64,000 nucleotides of DNA, taken from Hufsiella arboris (GTDB lineage: Bacteria > Bacteroidota > Bacteroidia > Sphingobacteriales > Sphingobacteriaceae). The stretch is from positions 496,001 to 560,000 of the forward strand of contig NZ_WVHT01000001.1 in the NCBI RefSeq assembly GCF_009834875.1, written 5' to 3'. Shown here in pieces: positions 16,468 to 25,422 of this stretch. A program made the translations under genes and the position numbers. Numbering within the stretch: the first letter of the stretch is position 1; each line of letters starts with the position of its first letter. The notes below the pieces were generated by a model, which was not told where the DNA came from, did no database searches, and saw only the letters and a program-made list of their open reading frames with translations.

Positions 16468-17190
16468 ATGAAACCCGATTATTCCCGCAAATCAACCGTC
16501 GACGAGATCCGAGAACGTTTTGACAATGACGTTGAGCGCTTTTCAAATCTTGATACCGGACAGCAAACCACGATCGACGCGCCGTTAACTATGGACCTTT
16601 GCACCGAGGCGGCAAAATACGTTAACCCCAACGCCAAAGATCTCCTGGATATTGGTTGTGGGGCTGGTAATTATACTTTAAAAATGCTCAGAAAAATCAA
16701 CGATCTGAATTGCACATTGGTTGATTTAAGTATGCCTATGCTGGAAAGAGCGCAAAGTCGCGTTTCTGCTGAAACCAAGGGAACTGTTAAAATCATTCAG
16801 CAGGATATGCGGGATCTGGACTTCCCCGAGGAGTCGTTTGATGCAATCTTCGCGGCTGCTACGTTTCATCATCTTCGTGACGATGCGGACTGGGAAAATG
16901 TATTTAAGAAGATGTACAGGTTCTTGAAACCTGGCGGAAGTATCTGGATATCGGATTTGATTACTCATGGCAATCAACAATTAAAGCAATTGTTTGAAGA
17001 CAGGTATGCTGCTTATCTAGATTCTATTGGCGGACCCGGATACCGAAAAAAAGTACTCGACTATGTCGAATATGAAGACACTCCGCGATCATTAATATAT
17101 CAGCTCGATTTGCTTCGGAAAACTGGATTTAAAGAGGTGGAAATTTTGCATAAAAACTCAAGCATGGCTGCGTTTGGAGCAATTAAATAA
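16468..17190 (+). CDS. Class I SAM-dependent methyltransferase
   Basis: A 240-aa protein with the SAM-binding motif I LLDIGCGAGNYT (59-70), motif II around CTLVDLSMPML and an FDAIFAAATFHHL motif IV. The substrate is not evident; the later GGPGYRKKVLDYVEYEDTPRS region resembles small-molecule methyltransferases. Divergent to the LysR gene, which may control it. Confidence 0.85.
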   Translation: MKPDYSRKSTVDEIRERFDNDVERFSNLDTGQQTTIDAPLTMDLCTEAAKYVNPNAKDLLDIGCGAGNYTLKMLRKINDLNCTLVDLSMPMLERAQSRVSAETKGTVKIIQQDMRDLDFPEESFDAIFAAATFHHLRDDADWENVFKKMYRFLKPGGSIWISDLITHGNQQLKQLFEDRYAAYLDSIGGPGYRKKVLDYVEYEDTPRSLIYQLDLLRKTGFKEVEILHKNSSMAAFGAIK

Positions 17191-17244
17191 CACTTGCCGA
17201 CACCATGGTTTTTGCCTAGCTTTAATTAACTAACAAATACCTCT

Positions 17245-17649
17245 ATGAAACGTACATTTTTTATTCTGGCCTCATTGCTTGTCATTGTTGGCCATGCGCA
17301 ATCGCAAGTTAAGTTAGACAAAGCGGTTAAAGCTGCGTCTTCCGCTGGATTTGATGTTAAAAGCATCACCAACAGTGTCATGCAAACTCTAGTGCCATCG
17401 CTAAATTTGACAAGCACTCAAAAGCCCGGTATTACAGATATCGTAAGCGGATTTTTAACAAAGAAGGCTGATATTTTACCTCTTAAAGCCAGCAATCCTA
17501 CATCCTACAAATCTAAGTTCGGAAGTCTTTTTGGGTCACTAAAGTCACAGCTTGGCGGTGCACTTACCTCTGGTCAGCTTACTAAATTTTTATCTTTAAA
17601 GCCAAAGACCGATAGTCCGTCCAATGTGCTATCAAATTTATTTTACTGA
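17245..17649 (+). CDS. Small secreted protein of unknown function
   Basis: A 134-aa protein with a signal peptide (MKRTFFILASLLVIVGHAQSQ). The mature part is rich in K, S, L and T with a helical pattern: VKLDKAVKAASSAGFDVKSITNSV, then a repeated leucine/serine-rich amphipathic section. No known domain is recognised with certainty. It ends 20 bases before a strong bidirectional terminator. Confidence 0.65.
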   Translation: MKRTFFILASLLVIVGHAQSQVKLDKAVKAASSAGFDVKSITNSVMQTLVPSLNLTSTQKPGITDIVSGFLTKKADILPLKASNPTSYKSKFGSLFGSLKSQLGGALTSGQLTKFLSLKPKTDSPSNVLSNLFY

Positions 17650-17669
17650 TTCGAACCAAATGAAATGAA

Positions 17670-17700
17670 AAAGGCCCCGCAAATTGTGGGGCCTTTCTTT
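17670..17700. terminator. Bidirectional rho-independent terminator
   Basis: AAAGGCCCC (17670-17678) pairs with GGGGCCTTT (17688-17696), with A/T runs on both sides. It sits between the converging ends of the small secreted protein gene and the proline-rich protein gene and serves both strands. Confidence 0.85.
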
Positions 17701-17702
17701 TA

Positions 17703-18020
17703 TCAGCTCTTTCCCGGAGGAGGAGTTGGACTTGTCGATGGCGGGGTGGTAGACGGTGGTGTTGGGCTTGAAGGTGGCGTTGGAGTCGGATTGGGTGTTG
17801 GAGTCGGACTGGGGTTTGGATTTGGGTTTGGCGTTGGCGTTGGATTTGGATTGGGGTTAGGAACTGGTGTTGGAGTCGGGTTCGGTAACCTTGTTTTGCT
17901 TGTGTCGCTTGAGGTCGGCAATGAGGTTTTCGACGTATCTTTTTTCGTCTTTACCTGAGCCGAAGCATAACCTACTGAAAGCCCTGCAAACAATAGGAAT
18001 AATAAACTGAATTTTTTCAT
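17703..18020 (-). CDS. Secreted proline/threonine/asparagine-rich protein
   Basis: A 105-aa protein with a good signal peptide (MKKFSLLFLLFAGLSVGYASAQ). After a short lysine/threonine stretch, residues about 46-102 are made of P-x dipeptides: (N/T/S)-P repeated about 25 times. This gives an extended polyproline-type chain, perhaps a cell-surface spacer or a substrate for O-glycosylation of T/S; the role is unknown. The strand choice rests on the signal peptide; the opposite frame is a Gly/Val-rich artefact. Confidence 0.65.
   Translation of the reverse strand: MKKFSLLFLLFAGLSVGYASAQVKTKKDTSKTSLPTSSDTSKTRLPNPTPTPVPNPNPNPTPTPNPNPNPSPTPTPNPTPTPPSSPTPPSTTPPSTSPTPPPGKS
17712..17884 (-). repeat. 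Low-complexity P-x coding repeat
   Basis: On the plus strand this reads as imperfect tandem hexamers of the form (t)ggnnttgg, which on the minus strand encode (T/N/S)-P dipeptides. The hexamers are degenerate, so a slippage-prone but diverged tract. Confidence 0.6.
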
Positions 18021-18128
18021 AAGTAAATTTTTGTAGATGTAACGGCAGATTACTTTGCATCAGCCTCCAATTAAAACCTTAAAAAACAGGCCCTTGTTTT
18101 CAGTATTTCAATAAAATGACACACAAAC

Positions 18129-18159
18129 TTTAATACTTGCCGGGGATGTTTTAAATTTG
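18129..18159 (+). promoter_or_regulatory. Candidate promoter for cysH
   Basis: TAAATTTG at 18152-18159 is an exact -7 element, with TTT (not TTG) at 18129-18131, 20 bases upstream. It would give a leader of about 20 bases for the cysH-cysD-cysN set. Confidence 0.45.
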
Positions 18160-18183
18160 CCTACTTTTTCTATAGACTAAACT

Positions 18184-18891
18184 ATGTTGCCGGATAGATA
18201 TTCTACGCTTTCTCAGGACATGGCTCAACTTGAGTCAATTGACGCATTAAAAAAATTAGCCGCGCAGTATCCCGGGAAAGTGATCTTTTCGACAAGTTTT
18301 AGCTGGGAAGACCAGATAATTGCCCATTTTATTCTTTCAGAAAAAATCCCTGTTAAAATATTTACACTTGACACAGGCCGGCTATTTGAAGAAACCTATT
18401 ATGTTTGGAGCCGCACTAACGAACAATATAATGCGTCAATCGAGGCTTATTATCCTGATAAAAATTTGCTTGAGGAATTTTTGACTAGCAAGGGGCCAAA
18501 TTCATTTTATCAAAGCCTGGAAAACAGGAAGGGTTGCTGCTACATCCGGAAAGTTGAACCCTTGCAGCGCGCACTCGATGGAAATGAGGTTTGGGTAACT
18601 GGACTGCGGGCAGAACATTCGCCAGAGCGCACCGGCTTGCCTCAACTTGAGTGGGATGAAACAAATCATATTTTAAAATACCATCCGATACTTAACTGGA
18701 CAACCGAAGACGTTAAAAATTTTGTTCACGAAAACGGAATTCCTTACAATACATTACACGATAAGGGATTTATTAGTATTGGTTGCGCTCCATGTACAAG
18801 GGCGATTCGTGAAGGCGAGGATTTTCGCGCCGGACGCTGGTGGTGGGAAAATCGCGAAACAAAAGAATGCGGCTTGCATTCACATTCTTAA
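18184..18891 (+). CDS. cysH: Adenylyl-sulfate (APS) reductase CysH
   Basis: A 235-aa reductase that turns activated sulfate into sulfite. It has the cysteine pairs C118-C119 (GCCYIRK) and C201-x2-C204 (GCAPC) that bind a [4Fe-4S] cluster, which points to APS and not PAPS as substrate, and the catalytic C229 in the C-terminal ECGLH. The PP-loop-like substrate site is FSTSFSWEDQ. It is immediately followed by cysD. Confidence 0.93.
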   Translation: MLPDRYSTLSQDMAQLESIDALKKLAAQYPGKVIFSTSFSWEDQIIAHFILSEKIPVKIFTLDTGRLFEETYYVWSRTNEQYNASIEAYYPDKNLLEEFLTSKGPNSFYQSLENRKGCCYIRKVEPLQRALDGNEVWVTGLRAEHSPERTGLPQLEWDETNHILKYHPILNWTTEDVKNFVHENGIPYNTLHDKGFISIGCAPCTRAIREGEDFRAGRWWWENRETKECGLHSHS

Positions 18892-18907
18892 TCCGATATA
18901 ATTGACT

Positions 18908-19816
18908 ATGTCTGCATACAAATTAGATTACCTTGATCAACTTGAATCCGAATCAATCCACATTATGCGTGAGGTTGCCGGACAATTTGAGCGTCCTGCT
19001 TTACTTTTTTCAGGTGGCAAGGATTCGATAACATTGGTACAGCTTGCGCTTAAGGCTTTTAAGCCCGGGAAAATCCCTTTTCCATTAGTGCATATCGACA
19101 CCGGGCATAATTTTCCGGAGGCAATTGCTTACCGCGATAAACTCGCTGAAGAAACAGGTGCGAAATTAATCGTCCGTTACGTTGAAGACACCATTAAGGC
19201 AAAAGGACTGAAAGAGCCTACCGGGAAATTCGCATCCAGAAATGCACTACAGGCTTTTACTTTGCTGGATACAATTGAGGAATTCGGATTTGATGCTTGC
19301 ATCGGCGGAGCCCGCCGCGACGAAGAAAAGGCACGTGCTAAAGAGCGTATTTTTTCGGTGCGGGATGAGTTCGGCCAGTGGGATCCCAAGAAGCAACGTC
19401 CGGAACTTTGGAATCTTTATAATGGTAAAATCCACAAAGGTGAAAACGTTCGCGTTTTCCCTATAAGCAACTGGGTGGAACTTGACGTTTGGAATTATAT
19501 CAAGCGCGAAGGAATCGGCTTACCTTCCATTTATTTTTCGCACGATCGCGAAGTGCTTGTTCATGGAGAACACCTCGTTGCCACGTCGCCGTTCATCCGC
19601 ATTGATGAAGATGACGTCATCGTTACAAAAAAGGTGCGTTATCGTACGGTAGGCGACATGACTTGTACCGCTGCCGTCGAATCAACCGCTGGTAACATAG
19701 ATGATATTGTAGCCGAAATCAACCTCACTCAAATCAGCGAACGGGGTGAAACCCGCATCGACGACCAGGTATCGGAAGCGGCGATGGAAGACCGTAAAAA
19801 GAACGGATATTTTTAA
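18908..19816 (+). CDS. cysD: Sulfate adenylyltransferase subunit 2 CysD
   Basis: A 302-aa ATP-pyrophosphatase-type subunit making APS from sulfate and ATP. It has the PP-loop SGGKDSI and the C-terminal MAMEDRKKNGYF-type end (here AAMEDRKKNGYF). The ATG at 18908 is taken (302 aa, the same as the E. coli protein) instead of TTG at 18902. It acts with the CysN GTPase, whose gene follows after 109 bases that contain a palindromic element. Confidence 0.96.
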   Translation: MSAYKLDYLDQLESESIHIMREVAGQFERPALLFSGGKDSITLVQLALKAFKPGKIPFPLVHIDTGHNFPEAIAYRDKLAEETGAKLIVRYVEDTIKAKGLKEPTGKFASRNALQAFTLLDTIEEFGFDACIGGARRDEEKARAKERIFSVRDEFGQWDPKKQRPELWNLYNGKIHKGENVRVFPISNWVELDVWNYIKREGIGLPSIYFSHDREVLVHGEHLVATSPFIRIDEDDVIVTKKVRYRTVGDMTCTAAVESTAGNIDDIVAEINLTQISERGETRIDDQVSEAAMEDRKKNGYF

Positions 19817-19817
19817 C

Positions 19818-19915
19818 AGTAGCAAGATATCAGTAACAAGACATTACTGATATCGCTTATCAACACAATAAAATAACCCGGTAAGTATTAGTCTTGATAC
19901 TAAATACTTGCTACT
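19818..19915. repeat. Intergenic palindromic element (REP-like)
   Basis: Nested inverted repeats fill the cysD-cysN gap. Outer arms: AGTAGCAAG (19818-19826) and CTTGCTACT (19907-19915), perfect. Inner hairpin: GATATCAGTAA (19826-19836) and TTACTGATATC (19844-19854), perfect 11-base arms with a 7-base loop. A second imperfect hairpin (AAGTATTAGT ... ATACTAAATACTT) occupies 19883-19909. The repeated AGTAnCAAG theme is like short dispersed repeats seen between genes in this order. It lies within an apparent operon, so it may act on cysN mRNA. Confidence 0.6.
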
Positions 19916-19925
19916 AAATACCAAC

Positions 19926-21167
19926 ATGGATTTACTTCGATTTATAACAGCTGGAAGCGTTGACGATGGAAAGAGTACCCTTATCGGGCGATTGCTATAT
20001 GACACTGACTCTATCAAGGTCGACCAGCTGCAAGCGATACTAAAACAGAGTAAAAATAAAGGCGAAGGTGAAATTGACCTCGCACTTTTTACCGATGGAT
20101 TGCGTGCCGAGCGCGAACAGGGAATTACTATCGATGTTGCTTATAAATATTTTTCCACCGATAAACGTAAATTCATTATTGCTGATGCTCCGGGGCATAT
20201 TCAGTATACACGAAATATGGTTACCGGCGCATCAAATTCTGATCTGATCATCATTTTGATCGATGCCCGCCAGGGAGTTGTTGAACAAACCCGCCGGCAC
20301 AGTATCATCGCTTCGCTGTTGCAGATTCCGCATGTGGTCGTTGCTATCAACAAGATGGACATGGTTGACTATTCAGAAGAGGTCTTCAACGCAATTAAGT
20401 CTGACTATTCATCTATGGCAAATCAGTTGAATATTAAAGATGTTACGTTTATTCCGATAAGTGCCCTGGTTGGTGATAATATCGTAAACGATTCGGTTTA
20501 TATGCCCTGGTATAAAGGCCAGACTTTACTGCATTTTCTTGAAAACATCAGTTTAGTAAACGATATAAATCATACCGATGGACGCTTTCCCGTTCAATAC
20601 GTAATACGTCCGCAATCGGATGATCTGCATGATTACCGCGGTTATGCCGGTAAAATAGTTAGTGGAATTTATAAAAAGGGCGATAAGGTTACCATATTAC
20701 CTGAAGGCATTGAGTCGGAAATTGAAGCCGTGGAAGTTCATGGGAAGGAAGTGGATGAAGCTTATGCTCCCCAAAGCGCCGTTATTCGATTAAAGGACGA
20801 CATTGACGTAAATCGTGGAAACGTAATTTCAACAGCAAGAAACCAGCCTAAAGTTGAACAGGAATTTGACGCTACAATATGCTGGATGGATAGCAGGCCG
20901 CTTGTTGCCGGAAACAAATATCTTCTCCAGGTTCAAAGCAAAACCGTACGCTGTGTTGTGCGTGACATTCATTACAAACTTGATGTCAATTCGCTGGAAA
21001 AGCTAACGGATGTTCAACAGGTTTCGTTGAATGACGTAGTGCAGGTTACGATAAAAACAGCTTCTCCTATCGTGTTTGACAGTTATGAATCGCTCCGGGC
21101 TAATGGCGGTGCTATTTTAATTGATGAAACAGCCTTTACAACCGTCGCGGGCTGCATGCTGCATTAG
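19926..21167 (+). CDS. cysN: Sulfate adenylyltransferase subunit 1 CysN
   Basis: A 413-aa translation-factor-like GTPase that drives the sulfate adenylylation by CysD. G1 GSVDDGKST, G3 DAPGH, G4 NKMD and the later SAL motif are present. The ATG at 19926 is taken rather than an upstream TTG at 19908, which lies inside the palindromic element. It lacks the APS kinase extension (CysC) that some homologues carry, in accord with direct APS reduction by this CysH. Confidence 0.94.
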   Translation: MDLLRFITAGSVDDGKSTLIGRLLYDTDSIKVDQLQAILKQSKNKGEGEIDLALFTDGLRAEREQGITIDVAYKYFSTDKRKFIIADAPGHIQYTRNMVTGASNSDLIIILIDARQGVVEQTRRHSIIASLLQIPHVVVAINKMDMVDYSEEVFNAIKSDYSSMANQLNIKDVTFIPISALVGDNIVNDSVYMPWYKGQTLLHFLENISLVNDINHTDGRFPVQYVIRPQSDDLHDYRGYAGKIVSGIYKKGDKVTILPEGIESEIEAVEVHGKEVDEAYAPQSAVIRLKDDIDVNRGNVISTARNQPKVEQEFDATICWMDSRPLVAGNKYLLQVQSKTVRCVVRDIHYKLDVNSLEKLTDVQQVSLNDVVQVTIKTASPIVFDSYESLRANGGAILIDETAFTTVAGCMLH

Positions 21168-21233
21168 AAAATTGGGCGGACATACCGAACTGATTAATAA
21201 TTTCGCTATTTTCATTGTTCTTAAATTTCGGCA

Positions 21234-24200
21234 ATGGAGCTCGGAGGAAACTACCAGAATCTATTAATCAAAATCGATGCGTTTATTCGTAAATACTACC
21301 TCAACCAGGTTGTAAGAGGCTGCATTTATTTAGCGGCGTCGCTTTTTATATCTTATCTGCTGGTGACGTTTACCGAGTTTTACGGGAACTTTAGCCCAAT
21401 TGTCCGAACGTTTCTTTTCTACGGATATATCATCATCAATTTGTTGATTTTCGTTCTGCTACTGCTAAGGCCGCTTTTGTCGTACTTTAACTTAGGAAAA
21501 GTTATCTCAGCCGAGCAAGCAGCCCTGATTATCGGCGATCATTTCAGTGATGTTAGTGACAAACTGTTAAATACTCTTCAGCTTAAAAAACTCGCGGAAC
21601 AAAACCCAGAACAAGTTTCACTGATATCCGCTAGCATTAATCAGCGCGTATCCGAATTACGGCCGGTTCCTTTCGCATCCGCAGTTCGCATTAATGAAAA
21701 CAGAAAATATTTGAAGTACGCGGTTGCGCCGCTCATCGTTATTGTGATTATCGCATTCACTGCACCTGCTATTTTCAGTGAGAGTACTACCCGGCTTATT
21801 GGTTACAATCGGGTGTTTGTAAAAAAAGCTCCCTTCGATTTTATTATAGAGAACAACTCCTTAAAATCTGTACAAGGTGATGATTTCGTACTGAAGGTTA
21901 AAATGACGGGAAATGAGATTCCTCAGGATATCTATTTACAGGACGGCCCGAATACGTTTAAATTGGACAAAAAAGATGTTATCCATTTCGAGTATGCTTT
22001 TAAAAATGTGCAGCAGACACAAGAGTTTAAGCTTGAGGGCGGTGATTTTACTTCGGAGAAGTATACATTAAACGTTCAGAAAAAACCATCCCTCATAAAT
22101 ATTGAAGCTGAGCTCAGATATCCATCATATCTGAATAAAAAAAGCGAACATGTCCAAAGTTTTAGCGACATAACCGTTCCTTGCGGCACATTAATCAGTT
22201 GGAAAATAGCCGCTCAGAATATTGATATGGTTGATATCAACGATGGAAAAAACATTGCTCATATCTCGCCTGGCGACTTATCTTATTCATTCAGAGCTTT
22301 GCAAAGTAGTCGTTACGACGTAATTCCCCGTAAAAATGAAGTAAAGAAACAACAGCCGATCAGTTACAAAATTGATGTTATCCCCGATTTAAACCCGGTA
22401 ATCTCTGTAAATGAAAAACCTGATTCTGTAAACACTAACGTAAGGTATTTCGTAGGCAATATTTCAGATGATTATGGATTCAGCCGTCTCACATTTCATT
22501 ACAGGACAGTTAGCAACGGCCAGTCTGGCAGAGATAAACAGCTAATCATCCCTTTTGATCGAGGAAATATCCAAAGTTCATTTTTTCATTTTTTTGATTT
22601 TAAATCAGCGAATGCCAAACCAGGGGAAAGCATCGAATATTATTTCGAGGTTTTTGACAATGACGGCGTACATGGACCGAAAATGAGCCGTTCGGAAATA
22701 AGGACTTTCAGTGTACCAACAACTGCAGAAACACAGAAAAAGTTGGATGAAGGCTCCGAATCGGTTAAGCAAAAAATGGATCGTGCGATAACAATTGCAT
22801 CCCAGGTCGAGTCGCAAGCGAAAAAGGTAAATCAGCAACTTCTTAATAAAAAAGAGCTTTCTTTCGACGACAAAAAGCAAGTTGAGAACCTGTTATCGAA
22901 GCAAAAACAATTAGAAGATCTGGTAAAAGACATTCAAAAGGAAAACAAGCAGAATTTATTTGAGCGCCAGGAATCACAGCAGGAAAGGCAACAGATCGTT
23001 GAACGTCAGAAACAAATTGAGGATCTGTTTAATAATGTACTGGACGAGAAAACGAAAGAAATTTTAAAGAATATCCAAAAGCTGCTGGATGACAATAACA
23101 AAAGTCAAACTCGTGAGGAATTGTCGAAAATGCAGCTGGAAAATAAGTCACTTCAAAAAGAATTGGATCGTATTCTTGATTTATACAAACAACTGGAGTT
23201 TGATCAGAAACTATCTCAAACAATTGATAAACTTAACGATCTTTCAAAAGATCAGCAGCAATTATCGGATAAGTCTGCCAAAAAAAATCCGAATACTAAT
23301 GATCTTAAACTACAACAGGAATCCTTAAATAAGGATTTCAAAGATTTAAAAGATCAATTGAGTGATTTGGAAAAAAAAGACAATGAACTTGGCGATAAAA
23401 ACAATTTTGATGAGCAGAAAAATGAACAGCAGCAAATAGAGCAACAGCAGCAGCAAAGTTCAAAAGAACTTGACAATAACAATGCTGGCAAGGCATCACA
23501 AAGCCAGAAAAAAGCGGCACAACAAATGCAGCAGCTTAGTCAAAAGCTGCAGTCGATGCAACAAAAACAGGAGTCGCAGGAGAATCAAATAAATCTTCAA
23601 AACCTGCGTCAGATATTAAGCAAGCTGTTAACGGCATCATTTCAGCAGGAAAATGTTATGCAAACGGTCAGGACAACTAAACCTGTTGATCCGAATTATA
23701 TCAAACTAACAGAGCGCCAGCGCGATTTGAAAGATAATCTTAAAAGTGTTCAGGATAGCTTATATCAGCTTAGCAAACGGGTTCCACAAATCGAATCGGT
23801 TGTCAACAAAGAAATAACTGCTATTAACAGCAATATGGATAAAGCCTTGGAGCTGCTGGGCGAAAGAAAAACCGCCGAAGCAAATAGCAGCCAGCAATAT
23901 GCGATGACAGCCATAAACAACCTGGCGTTGATGTTAAGTGAAGTTGAAAACAAGTTGCAGCAGGCAATGAAAAATTCAAAACCGGGAAGCAGCGGGAAAC
24001 AACCGTCATTATCACAGCTGAGCCAAATGCAAAATCAGCTAAATAAGAATATGGAGAAGGCACGGCAGCAAATGCAGCAACAAGGAAAAATGCCTGGTAG
24101 CCAGGGAAAAGGAATGAGCGAACAATTTTCGAGGATGGCGCAGCAGCAGCAAATGATACGGCAATCACTTCAGGATATTAATCGTGAAATGAATAAAGAT

Positions 24201-24545
24201 GGTAAGGGTGGACTAGGTAATTTGGGTGATTTAACAAAACAAATGGAACAAACCGAGACTGATCTCGTAAACAAACGCATACAGCAGGAAACAATAAAAC
24301 GCCAGCAGGATATACTGACCAAGTTATTGGACGCGGAAAAAGCTGAAAGAGAGCGGGATCAGGATCAAAAAAGGGAAAGTAAGCAAGGCACGCAAAATGC
24401 TTATAATTACAAAGCAGTTCTGGAGGAATACAAAAAAAACAAACAGTCAGAAACAGAGTTTCTTAAAACAGTAACGCCCTCTATGAACACATTTTATAAA
24501 ATTAAAGTTGAAGATTATTTTAAATTCTTAAATTCGGGTAAATAA
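21234..24545 (+). CDS. DUF4175 family giant membrane protein with coiled coil
   Basis: An 1103-aa protein. Two to three N-terminal membrane segments (residues about 30-55, 62-85 and 160-180), then a beta-rich region (residues 190-500, VRYFVGNISDDYGFSRLTFHYR) of the DUF4175 type, then about 550 residues of highly charged coiled coil with long Gln-rich runs (QQQQ segments near 730-780 and 920-960). It should be an inner-membrane protein with a large periplasmic or cytoplasmic rod. Its function is not known; the phylum-wide linkage in this neighbourhood to an RsbW-like ATPase and ybeY is consistent with a core role. Confidence 0.8.
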   Translation: MELGGNYQNLLIKIDAFIRKYYLNQVVRGCIYLAASLFISYLLVTFTEFYGNFSPIVRTFLFYGYIIINLLIFVLLLLRPLLSYFNLGKVISAEQAALIIGDHFSDVSDKLLNTLQLKKLAEQNPEQVSLISASINQRVSELRPVPFASAVRINENRKYLKYAVAPLIVIVIIAFTAPAIFSESTTRLIGYNRVFVKKAPFDFIIENNSLKSVQGDDFVLKVKMTGNEIPQDIYLQDGPNTFKLDKKDVIHFEYAFKNVQQTQEFKLEGGDFTSEKYTLNVQKKPSLINIEAELRYPSYLNKKSEHVQSFSDITVPCGTLISWKIAAQNIDMVDINDGKNIAHISPGDLSYSFRALQSSRYDVIPRKNEVKKQQPISYKIDVIPDLNPVISVNEKPDSVNTNVRYFVGNISDDYGFSRLTFHYRTVSNGQSGRDKQLIIPFDRGNIQSSFFHFFDFKSANAKPGESIEYYFEVFDNDGVHGPKMSRSEIRTFSVPTTAETQKKLDEGSESVKQKMDRAITIASQVESQAKKVNQQLLNKKELSFDDKKQVENLLSKQKQLEDLVKDIQKENKQNLFERQESQQERQQIVERQKQIEDLFNNVLDEKTKEILKNIQKLLDDNNKSQTREELSKMQLENKSLQKELDRILDLYKQLEFDQKLSQTIDKLNDLSKDQQQLSDKSAKKNPNTNDLKLQQESLNKDFKDLKDQLSDLEKKDNELGDKNNFDEQKNEQQQIEQQQQQSSKELDNNNAGKASQSQKKAAQQMQQLSQKLQSMQQKQESQENQINLQNLRQILSKLLTASFQQENVMQTVRTTKPVDPNYIKLTERQRDLKDNLKSVQDSLYQLSKRVPQIESVVNKEITAINSNMDKALELLGERKTAEANSSQQYAMTAINNLALMLSEVENKLQQAMKNSKPGSSGKQPSLSQLSQMQNQLNKNMEKARQQMQQQGKMPGSQGKGMSEQFSRMAQQQQMIRQSLQDINREMNKDGKGGLGNLGDLTKQMEQTETDLVNKRIQQETIKRQQDILTKLLDAEKAERERDQDQKRESKQGTQNAYNYKAVLEEYKKNKQSETEFLKTVTPSMNTFYKIKVEDYFKFLNSGK

Positions 24546-24546
24546 T

Positions 24547-24981
24547 ATGATCGATAACCGTGCTGATAGCAATGTGAAAACGGTTCTTTACACATTGCAA
24601 CTACCCTCAACTCTTGAAAGCCTCACTTCAGTAGAAAATTTCGTTGACAAGATAAAAGATGAATACGACGTCCAGGAGGATACATATGCCAATATACTGA
24701 CTTGTTTGAGCGAGGCAACTATCAACGCGATATTACACGGAAACAAAGAGGACAAATCGAAAAAAGTATTTATCAACCTCGAAGTAGTCGAAAACAGGAA
24801 ACTGATATTCACGATAAGCGACGAAGGTGAGGGTTTTGACTATAGTCTTCTTCCGGACCCCACCGCACCTGAAAATTTAGAAAATCTTTCAGGAAGAGGC
24901 GTGTTCATTATCAAGCATCTTGCTGACCAGTGTATCTTTAATACTCAAGGCAATGAAATTGAATTACACTTTAAGATTTAA
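24547..24981 (+). CDS. RsbW-like histidine-kinase-type ATPase
   Basis: A 144-aa lone GHKL ATPase domain of the anti-sigma factor serine kinase type. N box EATINAILHGN, G1 SDEGEGFDYS, G2 GRGVFIIKHLAD. It begins one base after the DUF4175 stop and overlaps ybeY by one base. In other bacteria such proteins phosphorylate an anti-anti-sigma partner; no STAS partner or sigma gene is visible here. Confidence 0.85.
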   Translation: MIDNRADSNVKTVLYTLQLPSTLESLTSVENFVDKIKDEYDVQEDTYANILTCLSEATINAILHGNKEDKSKKVFINLEVVENRKLIFTISDEGEGFDYSLLPDPTAPENLENLSGRGVFIIKHLADQCIFNTQGNEIELHFKI

Positions 24982-25415
24982 TGCCAAAAAGTTCCATTCA
25001 ATTTTTCTCTGAAGACATTCCGTTTATTTTAAAAAACAAGGGCAAAATCCGCCAATGGCTTGACACAACAATCAGGCACGAAGGCAAACATACCGGGATG
25101 CTGAATTTTATTTTCTGCAGCGACAGCTATCTTTTAAATATAAATCGCCAGTACCTCAACCATGATACATACACGGATATCATAACCTTTGATACCAGCG
25201 AAGAAAAAAAGGAGATTTCAGGAGATATCTTTATTAGCATTGAGCGGGTAAAAGAAAATGCTGTAAAATTTGGCGTATCCGAATTTGACGAGGTTTGCAG
25301 AATTGTCATACACGGAACCTTACATCTCATTGGCTATAAAGACAAAAGCAAAGCCGACAAAGCATTGATGACTCAAAAAGAAGATCAATACCTGTCGGCT
25401 CGAAGTTCTGTTTAG
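24981..25415 (+). CDS. ybeY: Endoribonuclease YbeY (rRNA maturation factor)
   Basis: A 144-aa YbeY, involved in 16S rRNA 3' end maturation and ribosome quality control. The zinc motif is H111-G-T-L-H115-L-I-G-Y. The usual third histidine of HGxLHLxGYDH is aspartate here (D121, in GYKDKSK), a change I also recall in other Bacteroidota. The N-terminal YLNHDTYTDIITFD signature is intact. Overlaps the preceding ATPase gene by one base (TAATG). Confidence 0.92.
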   Translation: MPKSSIQFFSEDIPFILKNKGKIRQWLDTTIRHEGKHTGMLNFIFCSDSYLLNINRQYLNHDTYTDIITFDTSEEKKEISGDIFISIERVKENAVKFGVSEFDEVCRIVIHGTLHLIGYKDKSKADKALMTQKEDQYLSARSSV

Positions 25416-25422
25416 CAAAACT

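Noticed and set aside
17712-17884. Possible CRISPR or tandem array
   Set aside because: Units are 6 bases, degenerate and coding; no unique spacers.
17665-17958. Plus-strand Gly/Val-rich open frame opposite the proline-rich gene
   Set aside because: It is the complement of the X-P tract and lacks a signal peptide; it starts inside the terminator.
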